Positions 11,421-23,196 are shown, counted from the first letter of the stretch. The stretch: 64,000 nt of DNA from Brasenia schreberi (GCA_036023115.1 JAYKKT010000046.1:2678501-2742500); one strand, 5' to 3'. Numbers and translations: made by a program. The notes: generated by a model not told the origin, from the letters alone.

Positions 11421-13150
11421 ATAACATCCAGGGTTATCCGTATCGCAACATATCGTATCGTCACGATACGATACACCTAAGTGTATCATTTTTTGAAAAT
11501 TATCGCACCATATCGTGCGATACACCCCGTATCGCACGATACGGTGCGTACGCCCAGGATCCCTAGCAGAACTGAAACCCGTGTTTTTTGGGGGTTTCTT
11601 CTCTCTCTTCGAGTTCTCCAAGCTCCCTGAGAGCCTTCTTCGCCTCCTTAGTGTTCAAAGCTCTAAAATCGTGCTCTATGGTGTCCGTGCAAGCCTCCTG
11701 TCTCGGATTTAGGTATATTTTTAATATTTTTCTTTATTTTTTTATTTTTATCTGTTATTTTTTTATTTATATTTTTCTTTTTTTGAATGACAAAATATGA
11801 AGTTATTAAGTGTAGATATGATTTTTATTGCATTCATGAATTGGGAGACACTCTATTTGAGTTTATGTGAAGATTGGATATTTATGAAGTGTTCTTATTT
11901 ACTGGTTATTGATTCAATTGTAGTGCTCAGTTGATACTTGAGATGGCAGGAAGGGTGCTAGAGATGATCCGGCATGGCAGTGGAGTACACCAATTAAGGG
12001 TTCTAGATTGAAGATCAAATGTTTTTTTTGTGAGGGTGGTCAGTGGTAGAATTTCACAATTGAAACACCACCTAGCAGGGACTAGGAAGGAGATTGCTCC
12101 TTGCACGGGCAGAGTTAGAAGTTTGCCAGAAGGCATTAAAAGGCAATGTCTGCTGATGATTGAGAGTATACAAGAGAGGAGGCAACAAAAGCAAGATCTC
12201 GAGATGTTTCAGGATGATGATGATGTTATTGGATTCATTGATAGTTTGCCTTCAAATGCGAGAACAGATATAGCATTTCACGACCACCTAGCAAGGGAAA
12301 GAGGGTTGCTGAAGACTTTGGTAGGAGAGGAAGTTCAGCAAGGAGTAGAGGAAGAGCTTCTTCTAGCATACATATATTCATTCTTTCCTCCTTCCACTAT
12401 ACTTTGTGCTCAATCTAGAATTCGTGCTGCTATGGCTTCAAAACAACTACATGATCAGGCAGACCTTGCATTGGGGAGATGGTTTTATGATGCATGCATT
12501 CCATTTAATGCAACAAACAATTTTCATTTTCAAGCAATGGCAAATGCAATTGCTAACATTGGTCCAAGATAAAGGATGCCCTCTTATCAGAAGTTGAGAG
12601 AGAAGATATTAGATCAGACCGTAATTAAAGTGCAAGAATACTGTTCGACTTTGAGACAATCGTGGAAGGAAACGGGATGCACTATCATGGCAGATGGATG
12701 GACAGATAGGCGAGGAAGGACCTTGCTAAACTTTCTTGTCTACTATCCTAAAGGACTCATGTTTTTGAGATCTCTAGATATGTTAGAGGAGAGGCACACT
12801 GCACAGATCTTACGACAAGAATTTGATAAGGTGATATGCGAGGTTGGACTAGAGAATGTAGTCCAATTGATTACAGATAATGCAACTAACTACAAAGCAG
12901 CTGGGAAGGAGTTAGCTGATACTTATGGGACTTTCTATTGGACATCATGCGCAACCCATTGTTTAGATCTCATCCTTGAGGATATTGGTGAGATGGATGA
13001 GATAAAGGTAATAACTAAGTGTTGCCAAGATATCACCAAATTCATCTATAACCATGCATTTGTACTATGTATGATGAGGAGATATACAGATGGTACAGAG
13101 CTTCTTCGTACAACTGCAACTCGGTTTGCAACTAACTTCTTATCAGTACA

Positions 13151-13439
13151 TGTTAGACAAGTTGATTCAAAATTAGTTTATGTAATTTATGGGTCTTATG
13201 GGTCTAGTGTAGATTCAGTCCACTTAGTAATAGATAAGATTGATTAGGGGTATTCTTGTCATTCAAGTTAGATTAAATATAAATAGATGATTAGGGCTAA
13301 AACGTGAAAGTGAGCAGGGCAGCATAGCAGCAGCCGACTGTCATCATCGGTAGGGCAGATGGGAGGAATGCCTCCAATCTGTCATAATCTGTAAGTTTCT
13401 TTTATATTTAATTCAATAAAGTCGTGATTTTTTATAATA
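13151..13439 (+). repeat. 5' LTR of the Copia element
   Basis: 289 bp, about 90% similar to the 3' LTR by eye. It differs by a shorter run of the gggtc repeat and an extra gcctccaatctgtcat segment. A tataaata motif (about 13276) and aataaag (13416-13422) suit promoter and polyadenylation signals. Confidence 0.93.
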
Positions 13440-13452
13440 TGGTATCAGAGCC
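13440..13452 (+). other. Primer binding site (initiator Met tRNA)
   Basis: tggtatcagagcc directly abuts the 5' LTR end and is the standard Copia PBS complementary to the 3' end of plant initiator tRNA-Met. Confidence 0.9.
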
Positions 13453-13608
13453 TATATGACATTTATCTCGATGATGTTGGAAGAAGAAAATCAGTTGATC
13501 AAGTTTTTTTATGCGTGAAGAAGAAATAAAAGTATATGTGAAAGAAAATCATATTGGAGGCATTTGTGACTGGTACTGATTTGCTTGACAAAAATACGAT
13601 TGCCTTAC

Positions 13609-13790
13609 TTGGAATCGTGACAGATAAAGAAATCAAATTAGAATCGTGACAGCTTTAATTCATGACTTGGCATCGACAGCAGGATTGTGATTGACTTGGA
13701 ATCGTGACAGATAAAGAAATCAGATTAGAATCATGACAGCTTGAATTCATGACTTGGCATCTACAGCAGGATTGTGATTGACTTACATTG
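13609..13790 (+). repeat. Tandem duplication in the Copia 5' leader
   Basis: A unit of about 95 bp containing ggaatcgtgacagataaaga and cagcaggattgtgattgact occurs twice in succession with few differences. It lies between the PBS and the gag start, in the untranslated leader. Confidence 0.75.
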
Positions 13791-14180
13791 TGATTGTCAC
13801 ATTCTGTTAGATTGATTTATATTGTGATTGTCACATTCTGTTTGTGACTGATTCAAAGTGTAGTTTCTTGACAACTTCAAATCGAGCAAATCGTGACTGC
13901 TTTACATTGTGATTGTCTCATTTGAATCGTGACTGAATCAAGAATACTTGTGACTACGTTATTCACTTTCAAAAGGGGGAGATCTGACTTACCATCAAAC
14001 ATATATTTGCCGATTCAGAAACAGAATTTTTGCTTTGATTGAGACTTTTACTAGAGACGTAATTCTAAGGTTTCTCTAGGGAGATAAACGAAGCCCTATT
14101 CTCATCTATTCAAATTCGGCAGATTGGAGGAATCAGCTTATTGAAGCAGACCAGATAAGTTCTATTATATTTCTTGATCT

Positions 14181-14821
14181 ATGGCTGGTAAAGGAAAAGG
14201 TGTTGACAAATCCTTCCACACAGGTGAACAGTTTTTTTCATTAGAAAAAACTGACAATTTTCATATTACAACTACTAAGCTTGATGGCAGAAATTACTTG
14301 GAATGGTCTAGGTCTGTGGAACTGGCTATTATAGCAAGGGGGAGATGGCACACTTAATGGGTCAAATACCAATCCTAGAGACTCATGATACACACTATTT
14401 TACCTGGAGAAGAGAAGATGCTTTAATATCATCATGGTTGCTACAGTCAATGATTCCATCAATTGCAAAAACCTTTATGTTTCTTGAATCTGCTCATGAA
14501 ATTTGGTGTGCAGTTTCTGAAGCCTATTCCAGAAAGAAAAATATTGCAAAGGAATACGAGATACTGGAAAAGATCAGAAAATGTAAACAAGACACACGGT
14601 CTATCAGTGAATATTATGCAGATTTACGAGGACTTTGGGATGAACTTTACTTTACTAATATAAAGCGTTCTTCTTGTTACACAGAAAGAAACGTTGAAAT
14701 TGAGAAGAATAAAGTATTTGACTTATTGTGGGGTGTCAACTCAGAGTTTGAATCCATAAAACTAAATATCTTGGGCAGAGAAGAACTTCCTTCACACAAA
14801 GGGTATTCAAGAGATCATTAA
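14181..14821 (+). pseudogene. Copia gag (UBN2-type) with frameshift
   Basis: ATG at 14181 opens MAGKGKGVDKSFHTGEQF and reaches KLDGRNYLEWSRSVELAI, the N-terminal gag block of plant Copia elements. It runs out of frame near 14340. The second frame (14345-14821) continues with MAHLMGQIPI, the W-rich UBN2 gag segment and a YYADLRGLWDEL motif. It should bind element RNA and form the particle, but no CCHC knuckle is seen before the break at 14821. Confidence 0.85.
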
Positions 14822-14937
14822 AAGGATAGAAGGACTAGAAACAAAGCTATCTGAACACTCTCAATCATCATCTTCACAGGCTACCGTAGTCCAAGCAACT
14901 CATACTGTGAAGGATAATAACACATTTCCATCTAATT

Positions 14938-17900
14938 CCAAAGCTTGGATTATTGATTCAGGGGCTACAAATCACATGGTGTGAAATTTATCATATTTTT
15001 CAGAATAAAGATCACTTAAAAAACAGAAACCAATTAAGTTGGCAGACGGATATTATACTTATATGATTGGACAGGGAAGTGTACCCATATGTTTTTCAGA
15101 CCTAAAATCAGTCTATCATGTTTCTAGTTTTCCTATAAATCTACTTTCAGTGCATTAACTCGCACTATAAACTGTAGTGTAACATTTGATTCTACTGGAT
15201 GTGTATTTCAGGATCTTAAGACGGGAAAAATCTTTAATCATGGTAAACTACAAAGGGGATTATACATATTGGAAGATCATTTACAGCAAACCACATCATA
15301 TAATACTTCAACTCCAGCAATTCAGGATGCAGAGATTCGATTATGACATTGTCGTCTTGGTCATTTACCTGTATCAAAACTTCAATTCTGTGGAAATTTA
15401 TGGCATAAATGTGCTACTGCAATACACGAACATACTAAGATATATTTGCTTTTAAAACACTCTAGACCTGACGTTTTGTTACAATAAGAGGCCACAATAG
15501 CCACAACTAGGTTGGGGAAAGAGGCACAAGAAGATCTACAAAACCCAAGCCAAAGGCACGCAGTGACCATTATCAAAGTCCCTTGCCTATAGACTATAGT
15601 ATATTTTAGGACTTGACTAGACTACATAACTGCAGAAACTTTTGTATTAACATCAGCTACACATGTTGACGGGAGACATCTTCTTCAGTTTACAACTTCA
15701 CGAGATTACGAAATTACCCATTGGGTGAGTGAACTTTCGAATGGAAGAATAAAATGCATATTTTTGCCATTACTTGGTTGACAATTTCAGTGGGATGAAA
15801 TGAATCCTCAGCAACAAGTGCAAGTTGCCTGAAAGGAAGAAAAATCGTGGTTTACTTGTATTAGGAATGCACTAGAGCATACAATGGCCCCGGTATGTCA
15901 GCGTTCACACAACTAGTATGCGGGGAGAATATTTGTGCTAAATCCACTACATACATTTAATCAATGGATTCATATTTAGTTAGTCTATAAAAAGTTCATA
16001 TTTAATTTATTTTATCCAACTAATGACTACATAAAACATGAGCGATATGTTATCATCTTTATTTAGAGTTAATGAGTCGTCGTCTTTGGTTGTCAAGTGG
16101 CTTTTTTTAAATGTTACATGTAGCATGCACATGGCTTGATCCTCATCTTTTGGTCAAATGTGTTTTTACGGTTATGCTCTAACAAAGAAAGTTACAATGC
16201 TTTGGCAGTCTTTTTAAAAAAAAAAACTAAGAATGAATAAATCTTCTTACTGAGCCACTGGAAATAATTATTTTGAAAATCTGACTCTACAGGAATTAGC
16301 ATCATAACCCAGCTGCATATTGACTGACGTGGCGCAGATTAATTAAGAACCAACGGTTGTTAACTAATGATACATAGTATTCCTATCCTACGAACTTCCT
16401 ATTTTTGAGGAAATTAGCTTGAGATAATACTGTTTACGAACACATTAACTCATGTGGCTATTGGATAATTGTGAACTACTGTCCTAGATGACTTATCCAC
16501 ATAGACAAATTTAGGATCAGGATAAGGTATTCTTGTTGAGTCAATCCCTTTGTAGTCGATTTAAGCTTGTCATTGAAAATGAAGCACCGCTCTAGTATCT
16601 GACACAGAGTCAACACATTTCAGAAGACATTAGATTCCCTACGTCTAGAAATCTGATATCGGCTGGAATGCAGCCTGACAGGGCCCAACCCAGTCATTGC
16701 AAGATTTTTCTTGCTCCAGTTCATAGCCATGAATGAGGCAGATGAGTGCAATTGAAGACCCAGAATGGAAAATGGAAGATTGTTGAAGGTCGGGTGATTA
16801 AATTACTTGACCCTCTGGGTAAGCGTGGATATGCACTTTGAACACGTATCGATCGATGGTACCACTAAGCGGTATAAAGCAAGGTTGGTGGCCAAAGGGA
16901 TACACTCGGACTTATGGAATTGACTATGAGAGACATTTGCGCCGGTAGCCAAGATGAATCACATGGGGGATCTTCTCACTGCTTTGCTCCTTTGGGTGGA
17001 ATTACACAGTTCGATGTTAAAAATACTTTTCTTCATGGGCTGAGGAAGAAGTCTACATGGAGGTCCCCGGGATATGTGGGAGGAATTTGCAGGTTAATAC
17101 TATGTGTAGTCTGAAAAGGCCTTATATGGTCTTCAAACAATCACCACGAGCGTGGTTTAAGGAATGTTTGCTAGAATTATTTAGGCTATGGGTTACAAAC
17201 AAAGCTCAAGTGGGATCACACACTGCTTGTTAAACACTCTCCTGTCAATCCAGAAGGTAAACTCACTTTCTTTGTGTATGTTGATGACATAATTGTATGT
17301 CCCGGAGATGATGATAAGGAGAAACATGTCCTAAAGTCAGAGATGCTTAGCCAAGGACCTCGGAAATTAAAGATCTTGGGAGGTTAAAATACTTTCTTGG
17401 AATTGAGGTTGCTCATTCTAGGAAAGGTATATTCATCTCTAACAACAAAAGTATGTTATGGATCTCCTCAAAAGAAATAAATTCGGGTCATACAAATAGG
17501 CCCCGGCAAGTACTCCGATAGATCTCAATATGAAACTTGATGACAGCAGAGGAAGATGTTGTAGTTGATAGAGAAATGTATCAACGCTTAGTTGGGAAGA
17601 CTTATTTATCTATCCATACACGGCTACGGATATAGCATATGCTTTGCTAGATGATTGAGCCAATTCGTGCATGCAAATCTAAAAAATATCATTTACAGAA
17701 AGCATATCGAGTGTTACAAAGCAATATCTTAAAGAGAACACAAGGAAAAGACATTCTATTTAAGAGAAACGGGAGGTGTGGTACTTGGAGGCATATACCG
17801 ATGTGGATTATGCCGGATCATCATGGGACAGGAGGTCAACTACAAGATATTGTACTTTTCTTTGGTGGAAGTCCTAGTAACGAATGGAGAAGTAAGAAAC

Positions 17901-18268
17901 AGACTGTTGTTGCCAGATCTACAGTTGAAGCCGAACACAGAGCAATAGCTCAAGCAATGTGTGAAGGCAAATGGGTGTCTTCTCTAATAAGTGAACTTGG
18001 ATTCAATTCTATACATCCTATACCACTATACTGTGACAGCAGTGCAGCAATTCAGATGGCTTCCAATACCGTATATCATGAAAGAACCAAACATATCGAA
18101 ATTGACTGCCACTTTATCAGAGAGAAGATAGCTCTTCAAGAATTCCAATTGGAGTATGTTAAATCAATAGATCAGAGAGCTGATTTTTTTACTAAAGCTA
18201 ATGCTAGCATACAACTCAAAGATACGTTATCCAATTTGGGTGTACTCAATATCTTTCACCCAACTTGA
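14938..18268 (+). pseudogene. Copia pol remnant (protease, pre-integrase, RT, RNase H)
   Basis: The aspartic protease motif AWIIDSGATNHM lies at 14943-14980 and is closed by a stop. A GAG-pre-integrase-like stretch (GKIFNHGKLQRGLYILEDH and an HCRLGHLP motif) occupies about 15210-15380 in several frames. Integrase is not recognisable; 15470-16600 holds unrelated or decayed sequence. Reverse transcriptase relics follow, including RYKARLVAKG near 16873 and VYVDDIIV near 17276, the latter with the catalytic Asp pair. RNase H is the best preserved (17900-18268: VARSTVEAEHRAIAQ, YCDSSAAIQMASN, HIEIDCHFIREK). The polyprotein cannot be translated as one product. Confidence 0.88.
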
Positions 18269-18275
18269 GGGGGAG

Positions 18276-18567
18276 TGTTAGACAAGTTGATTCAAAATTA
18301 GTTTATGTAGTTTATGGGTCTTGTAATGGGTCGTATGGGTCGTTATGGGTCTAGTGTAGATTCGGTCCACTTAGTAGTAGATAAGATTGATTAGGGGTAT
18401 TCTTGTCATTCAAGTTAGATTAAATATAAATAGGTGATTAGGGCTAAAACGTGAAAGTGAGCAGGGCAGCATAGGAGCAGCCGACTGTCTTCATTGGTAG
18501 GGCAGATTGGAGGAATCTGTAAGTTTCTTTTATATTTAATTCAATAAAGTCGTGATTTTTTATAATA
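18276..18567 (+). repeat. 3' LTR of the Copia element
   Basis: 292 bp starting tgttagac after the polypurine tract at 18263-18275 and ending ataata before the gtaca target duplication. Confidence 0.93.
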
Positions 18568-18787
18568 GTACAGAGTATTGTGAGACACAAACAAGCATTG
18601 AAGAGAATGTTCTCCTAAGATGAGTGGCAACAATTTGCAGAGTTACCTCAAAATAGAAGAAACAGAAAGTTGAATGAGATTGTAGAGACAGTTTTCAGAA
18701 GTATATTTTTGAATGCATGTGTTAGATTGTTGAGAATTACATGTCCTTTAGTGAAGGTTTTGAGATTGACTGATAGCGAGGAGAAAC

Positions 18788-19107
18788 TTTTTGAAGAATA
18801 TGCTTATCTAATGTTCTTTGTATTAGTTTTATAATTTCTGATGTTTTTAGGTATTATTGTAATTGCTCGAAATACTAGGGGCATTTTGGTAATTTTCTGT
18901 ACTGAGGGTATTTTGCTCATTTTCCATTTTACAGCTCCTTATGTAAGGGCTGGTAGGTTGTATTAGGTTCTGTGAGGTTGTGTACAAGAAAGAGAGGAAA
19001 AGAGGGGGGCGAGGTCCGCCCCTTCCTTCAATCACTCATGTTTTCTTCCTTAATATTAGCAACATTTCTAGTTTTAATCTTTTGCCACGTGACTCCGAAT
19101 TTCAACA
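18788..19107 (+). mobile_element. Solo LTR of the gene-capturing LTR family, inserted in hAT copy B
   Basis: About 320 bp closely similar to the LTRs at 42945 and 47209: gaagaatatgc start, ggtattattgtaatt, gggcattttggtaattttct, and an aaca end. It interrupts the transposase exactly where copy A reads gaggagaaaccatctatggg. The five bases before it are gaaac and aaacc follows, consistent with a slightly mutated 5-bp duplication. It lacks an interior, so it is a solo LTR left by recombination. Confidence 0.85.
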
Positions 19108-20566
19108 AAACCATATATGGGCTACCTTTATGAAGCCATGGATAGGGCAAAAGAGGCAATTAGAAATAACTTTAATAGAAAAAAGAGGGATTATGTGCCC
19201 GTGTGAAAAATAATTGATAGTAGATGAAATAAACAATTGCATCAGCCTATTCATGCAGCAGCATATTATCTAAACCCATCATTTAGGTACTCTGCAAGCT
19301 TCAAAAGGGACGGTGAGGTTAATCGAGGCATCATTGATTGTATCGACAGATTAGTGCCTAATGAGAATACAGCAGATGCTATACATCGAGAGATGGAGAT
19401 ATATGATAATGCTCTTCACTTGATGGGTTTGCCTGTTGTAATTCGCAACCGCACTACTATGCATCCAGATAAATTGTTTATTTTAATATTTAAGTTTCTT
19501 AAATCAATACATCTTACATTATTGTGGATTATGTTCCTAATGCTTGCCTTTTTCTACAGATGTTTGGTGGAATAAGTTTGGAAGTGATTGTCTAAACCTA
19601 AGGGATTTTGCAGTAAGAGTTCTAAGTCAAACATGTAGTGCAAGAGGTTGTGAAAGGAATTGGAGTGTCTTTGAACACATCCATACAAAAAAGCGCAACA
19701 GGTTGGAACATAAGCGACTGAATGACAGTTTTTATTCGTTGTAACATGCGGCTTCGCAAAAGGTAATGTTATATTAGTTAGCACTTAAAGACTCAATTCA
19801 ATATATTGTTTAACTTCAATTGTTAATATTATTTACTAATTGCTTATCTTTCTTTCTTGTAGGCAATTAAAAAAAGTAAATAGAGAAGAAAGCCAATTTG
19901 ATCCAATCAATTTAGATAATTTTGATATATTAGAAGATTGGATTATAGAAGATAGTGAAGAAAATGCCCTCCTAACTAAAGAAGACATTGCATGGATTAA
20001 TTTGGAAGGAACGCAACATCATAAAGTAGATGAAGATTTTGATTTTGATGTGGTGATGATGATGAGGATCTTCAGCAAGGAGATGATGAAGATTATTCAG
20101 TTGATGATCCTTATTACAATATGTAAAATGTAAATGTATTTTATTTTTTGCTTCAAAATATGTAAATTTGGAATTTTGGATACAATTGTTTAATGTTGAA
20201 TACTCAATATGTACTAAACTTTGCATTATATGAATTCAAAGCAATTACTAAATTTTTTCTATTTTTTCGGATTTTTTTTCGGATTTTTACTATTTTTTCT
20301 TAATTTTTTAAATAACTTTTTATTTTTTTAATATTAAAGTACGATACACTACGATACGCTACGCTACGATACGCCCATATTGTGGAGCCCAGCGATACGA
20401 TACGCGTCAGACAACACTGATAACATCAAAACTGCTTCATCACAAGGCAATGCGGGGTACAATGATTTCTTAGTTTCTCATCATTTGAATTCTACAAAAG
20501 ATAAGTGTTAATCCAAGGGATAAAATTGGGGACTTGGATCAAGAAAACAGAAGTACATCTGAGGAG

Positions 20567-21139
20567 TCAATCCAAGAGCCAAGATGACTCGCCTAAAATA
20601 CGAACTACTCTCGTTTTGGAAGGTTTAGCTATTTCAGGGAGGTTTATTTTGGCAGTTTCCCGATTGGTCTTTACTTCCTGGTTTGGCTCCCCTGATATAC
20701 AAGGAAAGGTTTGTATTCCATTCAATTGGGGATGGTCTTCTCCAAAAACAACCACTACCCGATTTTTCCATGGGATTTTGAGGCATCTGTGGAAGGTGGA
20801 TGGGACGGCTCTAAGAGAGTGTATCCATGGTCTTCCTAATAATAGGTTGTAATGGGGATTTATATCCAAGACATGGAATAATCCCTCGTGAGGTATTTGT
20901 CCGACTTTCATGGGTAACTTTATGGAGCCTAAGGGGTTGGATGGGTTCCCATCATATCCTGTAATGGTTATGGGACTTGGTTCAAGCATAGAGGTAGAGA
21001 TTCCTATTTGGAAAGCCACATGGAGGGGAATGATATTAAGGCCTCCTCCTCCATCAACTAGGCATTTACTAATAGGGTAGCCGTTTAACATAACTTCTAT
21101 ATGGAGTGCTTGGTTATGGATCACATCATACTTTCCCAA
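20567..21139 (-). CDS. Gypsy aspartic protease region
   Basis: 190 codons, in the same frame as the upstream gag ORF and separated from it by one in-frame TAG and two further codons. It contains a retropepsin fold: CLVDGGGGLNIIPLHVAFQI replaces the usual D-S-G, then ITGYDG, and HYNLLLGRPWIHS with the conserved LLGRPW. The active-site Ser/Thr after Asp is Gly here, which would probably impair proteolysis. The frame ends in a stop at 20567; sequence similar to pol linker continues in other frames to 20428. Confidence 0.85.
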   Translation of the reverse strand: MGKYDVIHNQALHIEVMLNGYPISKCLVDGGGGLNIIPLHVAFQIGISTSMLEPSPITITGYDGNPSNPLGSIKLPMKVGQIPHEGLFHVLDINPHYNLLLGRPWIHSLRAVPSTFHRCLKIPWKNRVVVVFGEDHPQLNGIQTFPCISGEPNQEVKTNRETAKINLPEIAKPSKTRVVRILGESSWLLD

Positions 21140-21145
21140 ATCATT

Positions 21146-23092
21146 CTATGTGAATACAATGGAAGTTTTTGCAAAGACGGGAGAAACCAAGGTAGATAGG
21201 GATTCAGGGGATATCGTAGTGTCGACTCTAGTCTTCTCTAAAATCTCCTCTAGGACTCGTCTATGCTTGGGAGAAATTTTTATCAGTTCCAAGATAGACA
21301 TGTTTATGGGGAGTTTAGAAAGATGCATTTCTAGGTCATAGGGGTTTATTACCACACCCTTTTTATCGACATCTTGGGATGAGTTTGGTATGCATGCTTG
21401 TGGGGGGCCTGGTAGAACGACCACTCCCTTGCTTGTTTGTTTTGCTAAGTGTGGGGGTTGATAGATCCTTCCGGATCTAGTCACTTCCTCTACACTATCC
21501 CTAGGGCTCGTTCCTATTTTGGCTCTAACTTGGTGTCTCGGGACACCTCGAATCACTACCAAGGCTCTAGCCGGGGGCGGGTTTCTAAGTGCTCCTCGGA
21601 TCACTATTGCTTGGGCTTTTTTTATTTCGGGAAAGTGTGGTGTGTGAGGTGTGGGATGCACGATATGCACTGCATGATTAGAGTGTGATAGGGAGCATAC
21701 CTCTTTTTCCTTCCCACTCGTACTGGCGTGGTTAGGGAAGGGTTCTTTAAAAATGGCCTGGGGTGACTCTGGCTCTTCAGACACGTGCAGCTTACCTTGC
21801 TCGATCAAATCCTCTATCCTATTCTTCAGGGTGTAGCAGTGTTGGGTATCATGGCCCTTGAGCCTATGATATTTACAAAACTTGTTTAAAAACTTTCCTT
21901 GGGGTGGTGCCCCTTCGGGAATCTCTGGGAGTGTTGTGAGACCTTGTGCCAATAGGATGTCTAGGACCTCCGTGAGTGGTTGTCCTAGGTTAGTGTACTC
22001 CCTTCTTTCAAATCTTTTTTTATTTTTTTGGTTCTTTTCGAAATCTTTTTGCCCTGAAGGTTTTGAGGGTCCTGCTAAACCTTGCTCTACTCGAACATTA
22101 GCCACTTTTGGTACTTTTATCCCTCCCTCTGGTGCATGTGGCCCATATGCCCCAGGTTTTTCAAATTTTTTTGGAAAACTTTTTCCTTTCCATAAATCTT
22201 CATAAGTTCCCTTTTTCAAATTGGTCTCGAAAAGGGAAGCTTTCTTGATCAATTTTTGGAAAGTAGAAATCTCATGTAAGGAAAGGAGGACTTTTAAATC
22301 AGTTTTGAAATTGTCTAGGATGAGCATCACTGCGCACCCTTCGGAGATAGGTTCTTTGACTTGCCCCAAGATTGATCTCCATCTAACGATAAACGCGTGG
22401 GCGTCTTCGTTAGGGCCTTGTTTGGTATCCCTCAATGTATTTAAAGTGGGGGTAACTTCAACATTGTGCGAAAATCTTTGCATAAAACAATTGGCTAATT
22501 CTTCAAAATCGGCAAACTGGCTTAAGTCATAAGAGGCCAACCATTTTGCAGCACTCCCTTTTAAAGAATGAGGGAACCAATAGACCCACTTAGAGGAGTC
22601 TTTTTTCTTTTTATAAGCACTTCGGGAGAAAAGTTGGAGATGAGACCTAGGGTCTCCGTTTCCATCATAACGGTGGAAGCTGGGTATCTCATCATCACTA
22701 TCGGTTTGGTAGTCGAAAGGTAGGAAATCTGATAAGGCATAGGACTTTTTCTCATGTTTTTGGTTTTTCAAAAGTTGATGTAGAGCCTTTCGATCTTTCA
22801 TGGTGAAGGATTCGGGCTCAAGTTCTTCTTCAATTTTGAAAACGACTCTAGGCTTCCTACAGTGGTTTGATTTCCTATTCGTTTTGGTTTTCCTATCATG
22901 GGAAGAGCAGGATTCGATTGCTTCAGCTTCTTGGCTTAAAGCATCGATTTCTTCTCTTAGTACCTTTATTCCCTCCCTTAGGGAGGCGAACATGTCTCCT
23001 TTTGAAAAGCTTTTTGAAATTTTGTTCGAGCAGCGGCTGGTAGAGCGGGAGACTCGGCTAGATACCTCACAAGATCCTTCTGAGCTCGACAT
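21146..23092 (-). CDS. Gypsy Gag polyprotein (648 codons)
   Basis: The frame starts MSSSEGSCEVSSRVSRSTS, with a Ser-rich N-terminus, a coiled-coil-like segment (LREGIKVLREEIDALSQEAE) and a retrotransposon gag domain (WVYWFPHSLKGSAAKWLASY). A knuckle-like CKYHRLKGHDTQHC follows near residues 430-445, then a Pro-rich tail. The Gag would coat element RNA. It is uninterrupted, so the copy is not very old. It ends at TAG (21146-21148), after which the protease frame continues. The spacing and knuckle resemble the plant Tat/Ogre-Athila side of Ty3/gypsy; clade assignment is tentative. Confidence 0.9.
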   Translation of the reverse strand: MSSSEGSCEVSSRVSRSTSRCSNKISKSFSKGDMFASLREGIKVLREEIDALSQEAEAIESCSSHDRKTKTNRKSNHCRKPRVVFKIEEELEPESFTMKDRKALHQLLKNQKHEKKSYALSDFLPFDYQTDSDDEIPSFHRYDGNGDPRSHLQLFSRSAYKKKKDSSKWVYWFPHSLKGSAAKWLASYDLSQFADFEELANCFMQRFSHNVEVTPTLNTLRDTKQGPNEDAHAFIVRWRSILGQVKEPISEGCAVMLILDNFKTDLKVLLSLHEISTFQKLIKKASLFETNLKKGTYEDLWKGKSFPKKFEKPGAYGPHAPEGGIKVPKVANVRVEQGLAGPSKPSGQKDFEKNQKNKKRFERREYTNLGQPLTEVLDILLAQGLTTLPEIPEGAPPQGKFLNKFCKYHRLKGHDTQHCYTLKNRIEDLIEQGKLHVSEEPESPQAIFKEPFPNHASTSGKEKEVCSLSHSNHAVHIVHPTPHTPHFPEIKKAQAIVIRGALRNPPPARALVVIRGVPRHQVRAKIGTSPRDSVEEVTRSGRIYQPPHLAKQTSKGVVVLPGPPQACIPNSSQDVDKKGVVINPYDLEMHLSKLPINMSILELIKISPKHRRVLEEILEKTRVDTTISPESLSTLVSPVFAKTSIVFT

Positions 23093-23196
23093 GATCCACC
23101 TGTTTAAGCCAACTTATCACAAACCTGAAAATTGAATTAGTATAATGGATTCAAACAAAATTTCAAAGTCTCAAGTCCCACCGGGCGTGCCAAATC

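Larger units (their letters stand above)
13151..18567 (+). mobile_element. Ty1/Copia LTR retrotransposon inserted in hAT copy B
   Basis: LTRs of 289 and 292 bp start tgttagac and end ataata. They are flanked by a 5-bp target duplication gtaca (13146-13150 and 18568-18572). A primer binding site matching initiator Met tRNA follows the 5' LTR, and a polypurine tract (ttgagggggag) precedes the 3' LTR. The interior carries decayed gag and pol with Copia order: protease, pre-integrase, reverse transcriptase, RNase H. Many stops and frameshifts make it non-autonomous now. Confidence 0.96.
11943..20125 (+). pseudogene. hAT transposase, copy B, broken by frameshift and two insertions
   Basis: The reading starts near the ATG at 11943 and contains a BED-type zinc finger (KIKCFFCEG ... 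QLKHHLAGTRKEIAPC) interrupted by a frameshift near 12040. A linker domain at 12030-12572 is followed by the DUF659/RNase H-like core at 12576-13150 with MADGWTDRRGR and LITDNA, carrying the first acidic residues of the hAT active site. The gene is cut at 13150 by the Copia element, resumes at 18568-18787, is cut again by a solo LTR, and continues at 19108-19440. After an intron, the CERNWSVFEHIHTKKRNRL dimerisation domain lies at about 19561-19740 and the acidic tail at 19862-20125. Further small frameshifts and stops occur, so it is inactive. Confidence 0.9.
11429..20419 (+). mobile_element. hAT transposon copy B with nested insertions
   Basis: The element begins cagggttatccgtatcgc at 11429 and ends ...gcgtcagacaacactg at 20419. 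It is flanked by a perfect 8-bp target duplication ataacatc (11421-11428 and 20420-20427), diagnostic of hAT. Both ends carry cgtatcg/cgatacg motif arrays. A Copia element (13151-18567) and a solo LTR (18788-19107) have inserted into the transposase. Without these the element would be about 3.3 kb. Confidence 0.95.
20428..23196 (-). mobile_element. Ty3/gypsy retrotransposon, truncated (gag-pro only)
   Basis: On the minus strand a 5' LTR end and a PBS-like tggcacgcccggtgggac (about 23168-23190) lead into a long gag ORF and a protease ORF. Sequence resembling the following pol region ends at the target duplication of hAT copy B at 20427. The remainder of pol is not found beyond that hAT element, so the element was truncated before or with the hAT insertion. 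Confidence 0.85.

Noticed and set aside
11044..11621. Frames of 93 and 127 codons near hAT copy B's left end
   Set aside because: They overlap on opposite strands, one runs into the hAT terminus, and neither has recognisable motifs.
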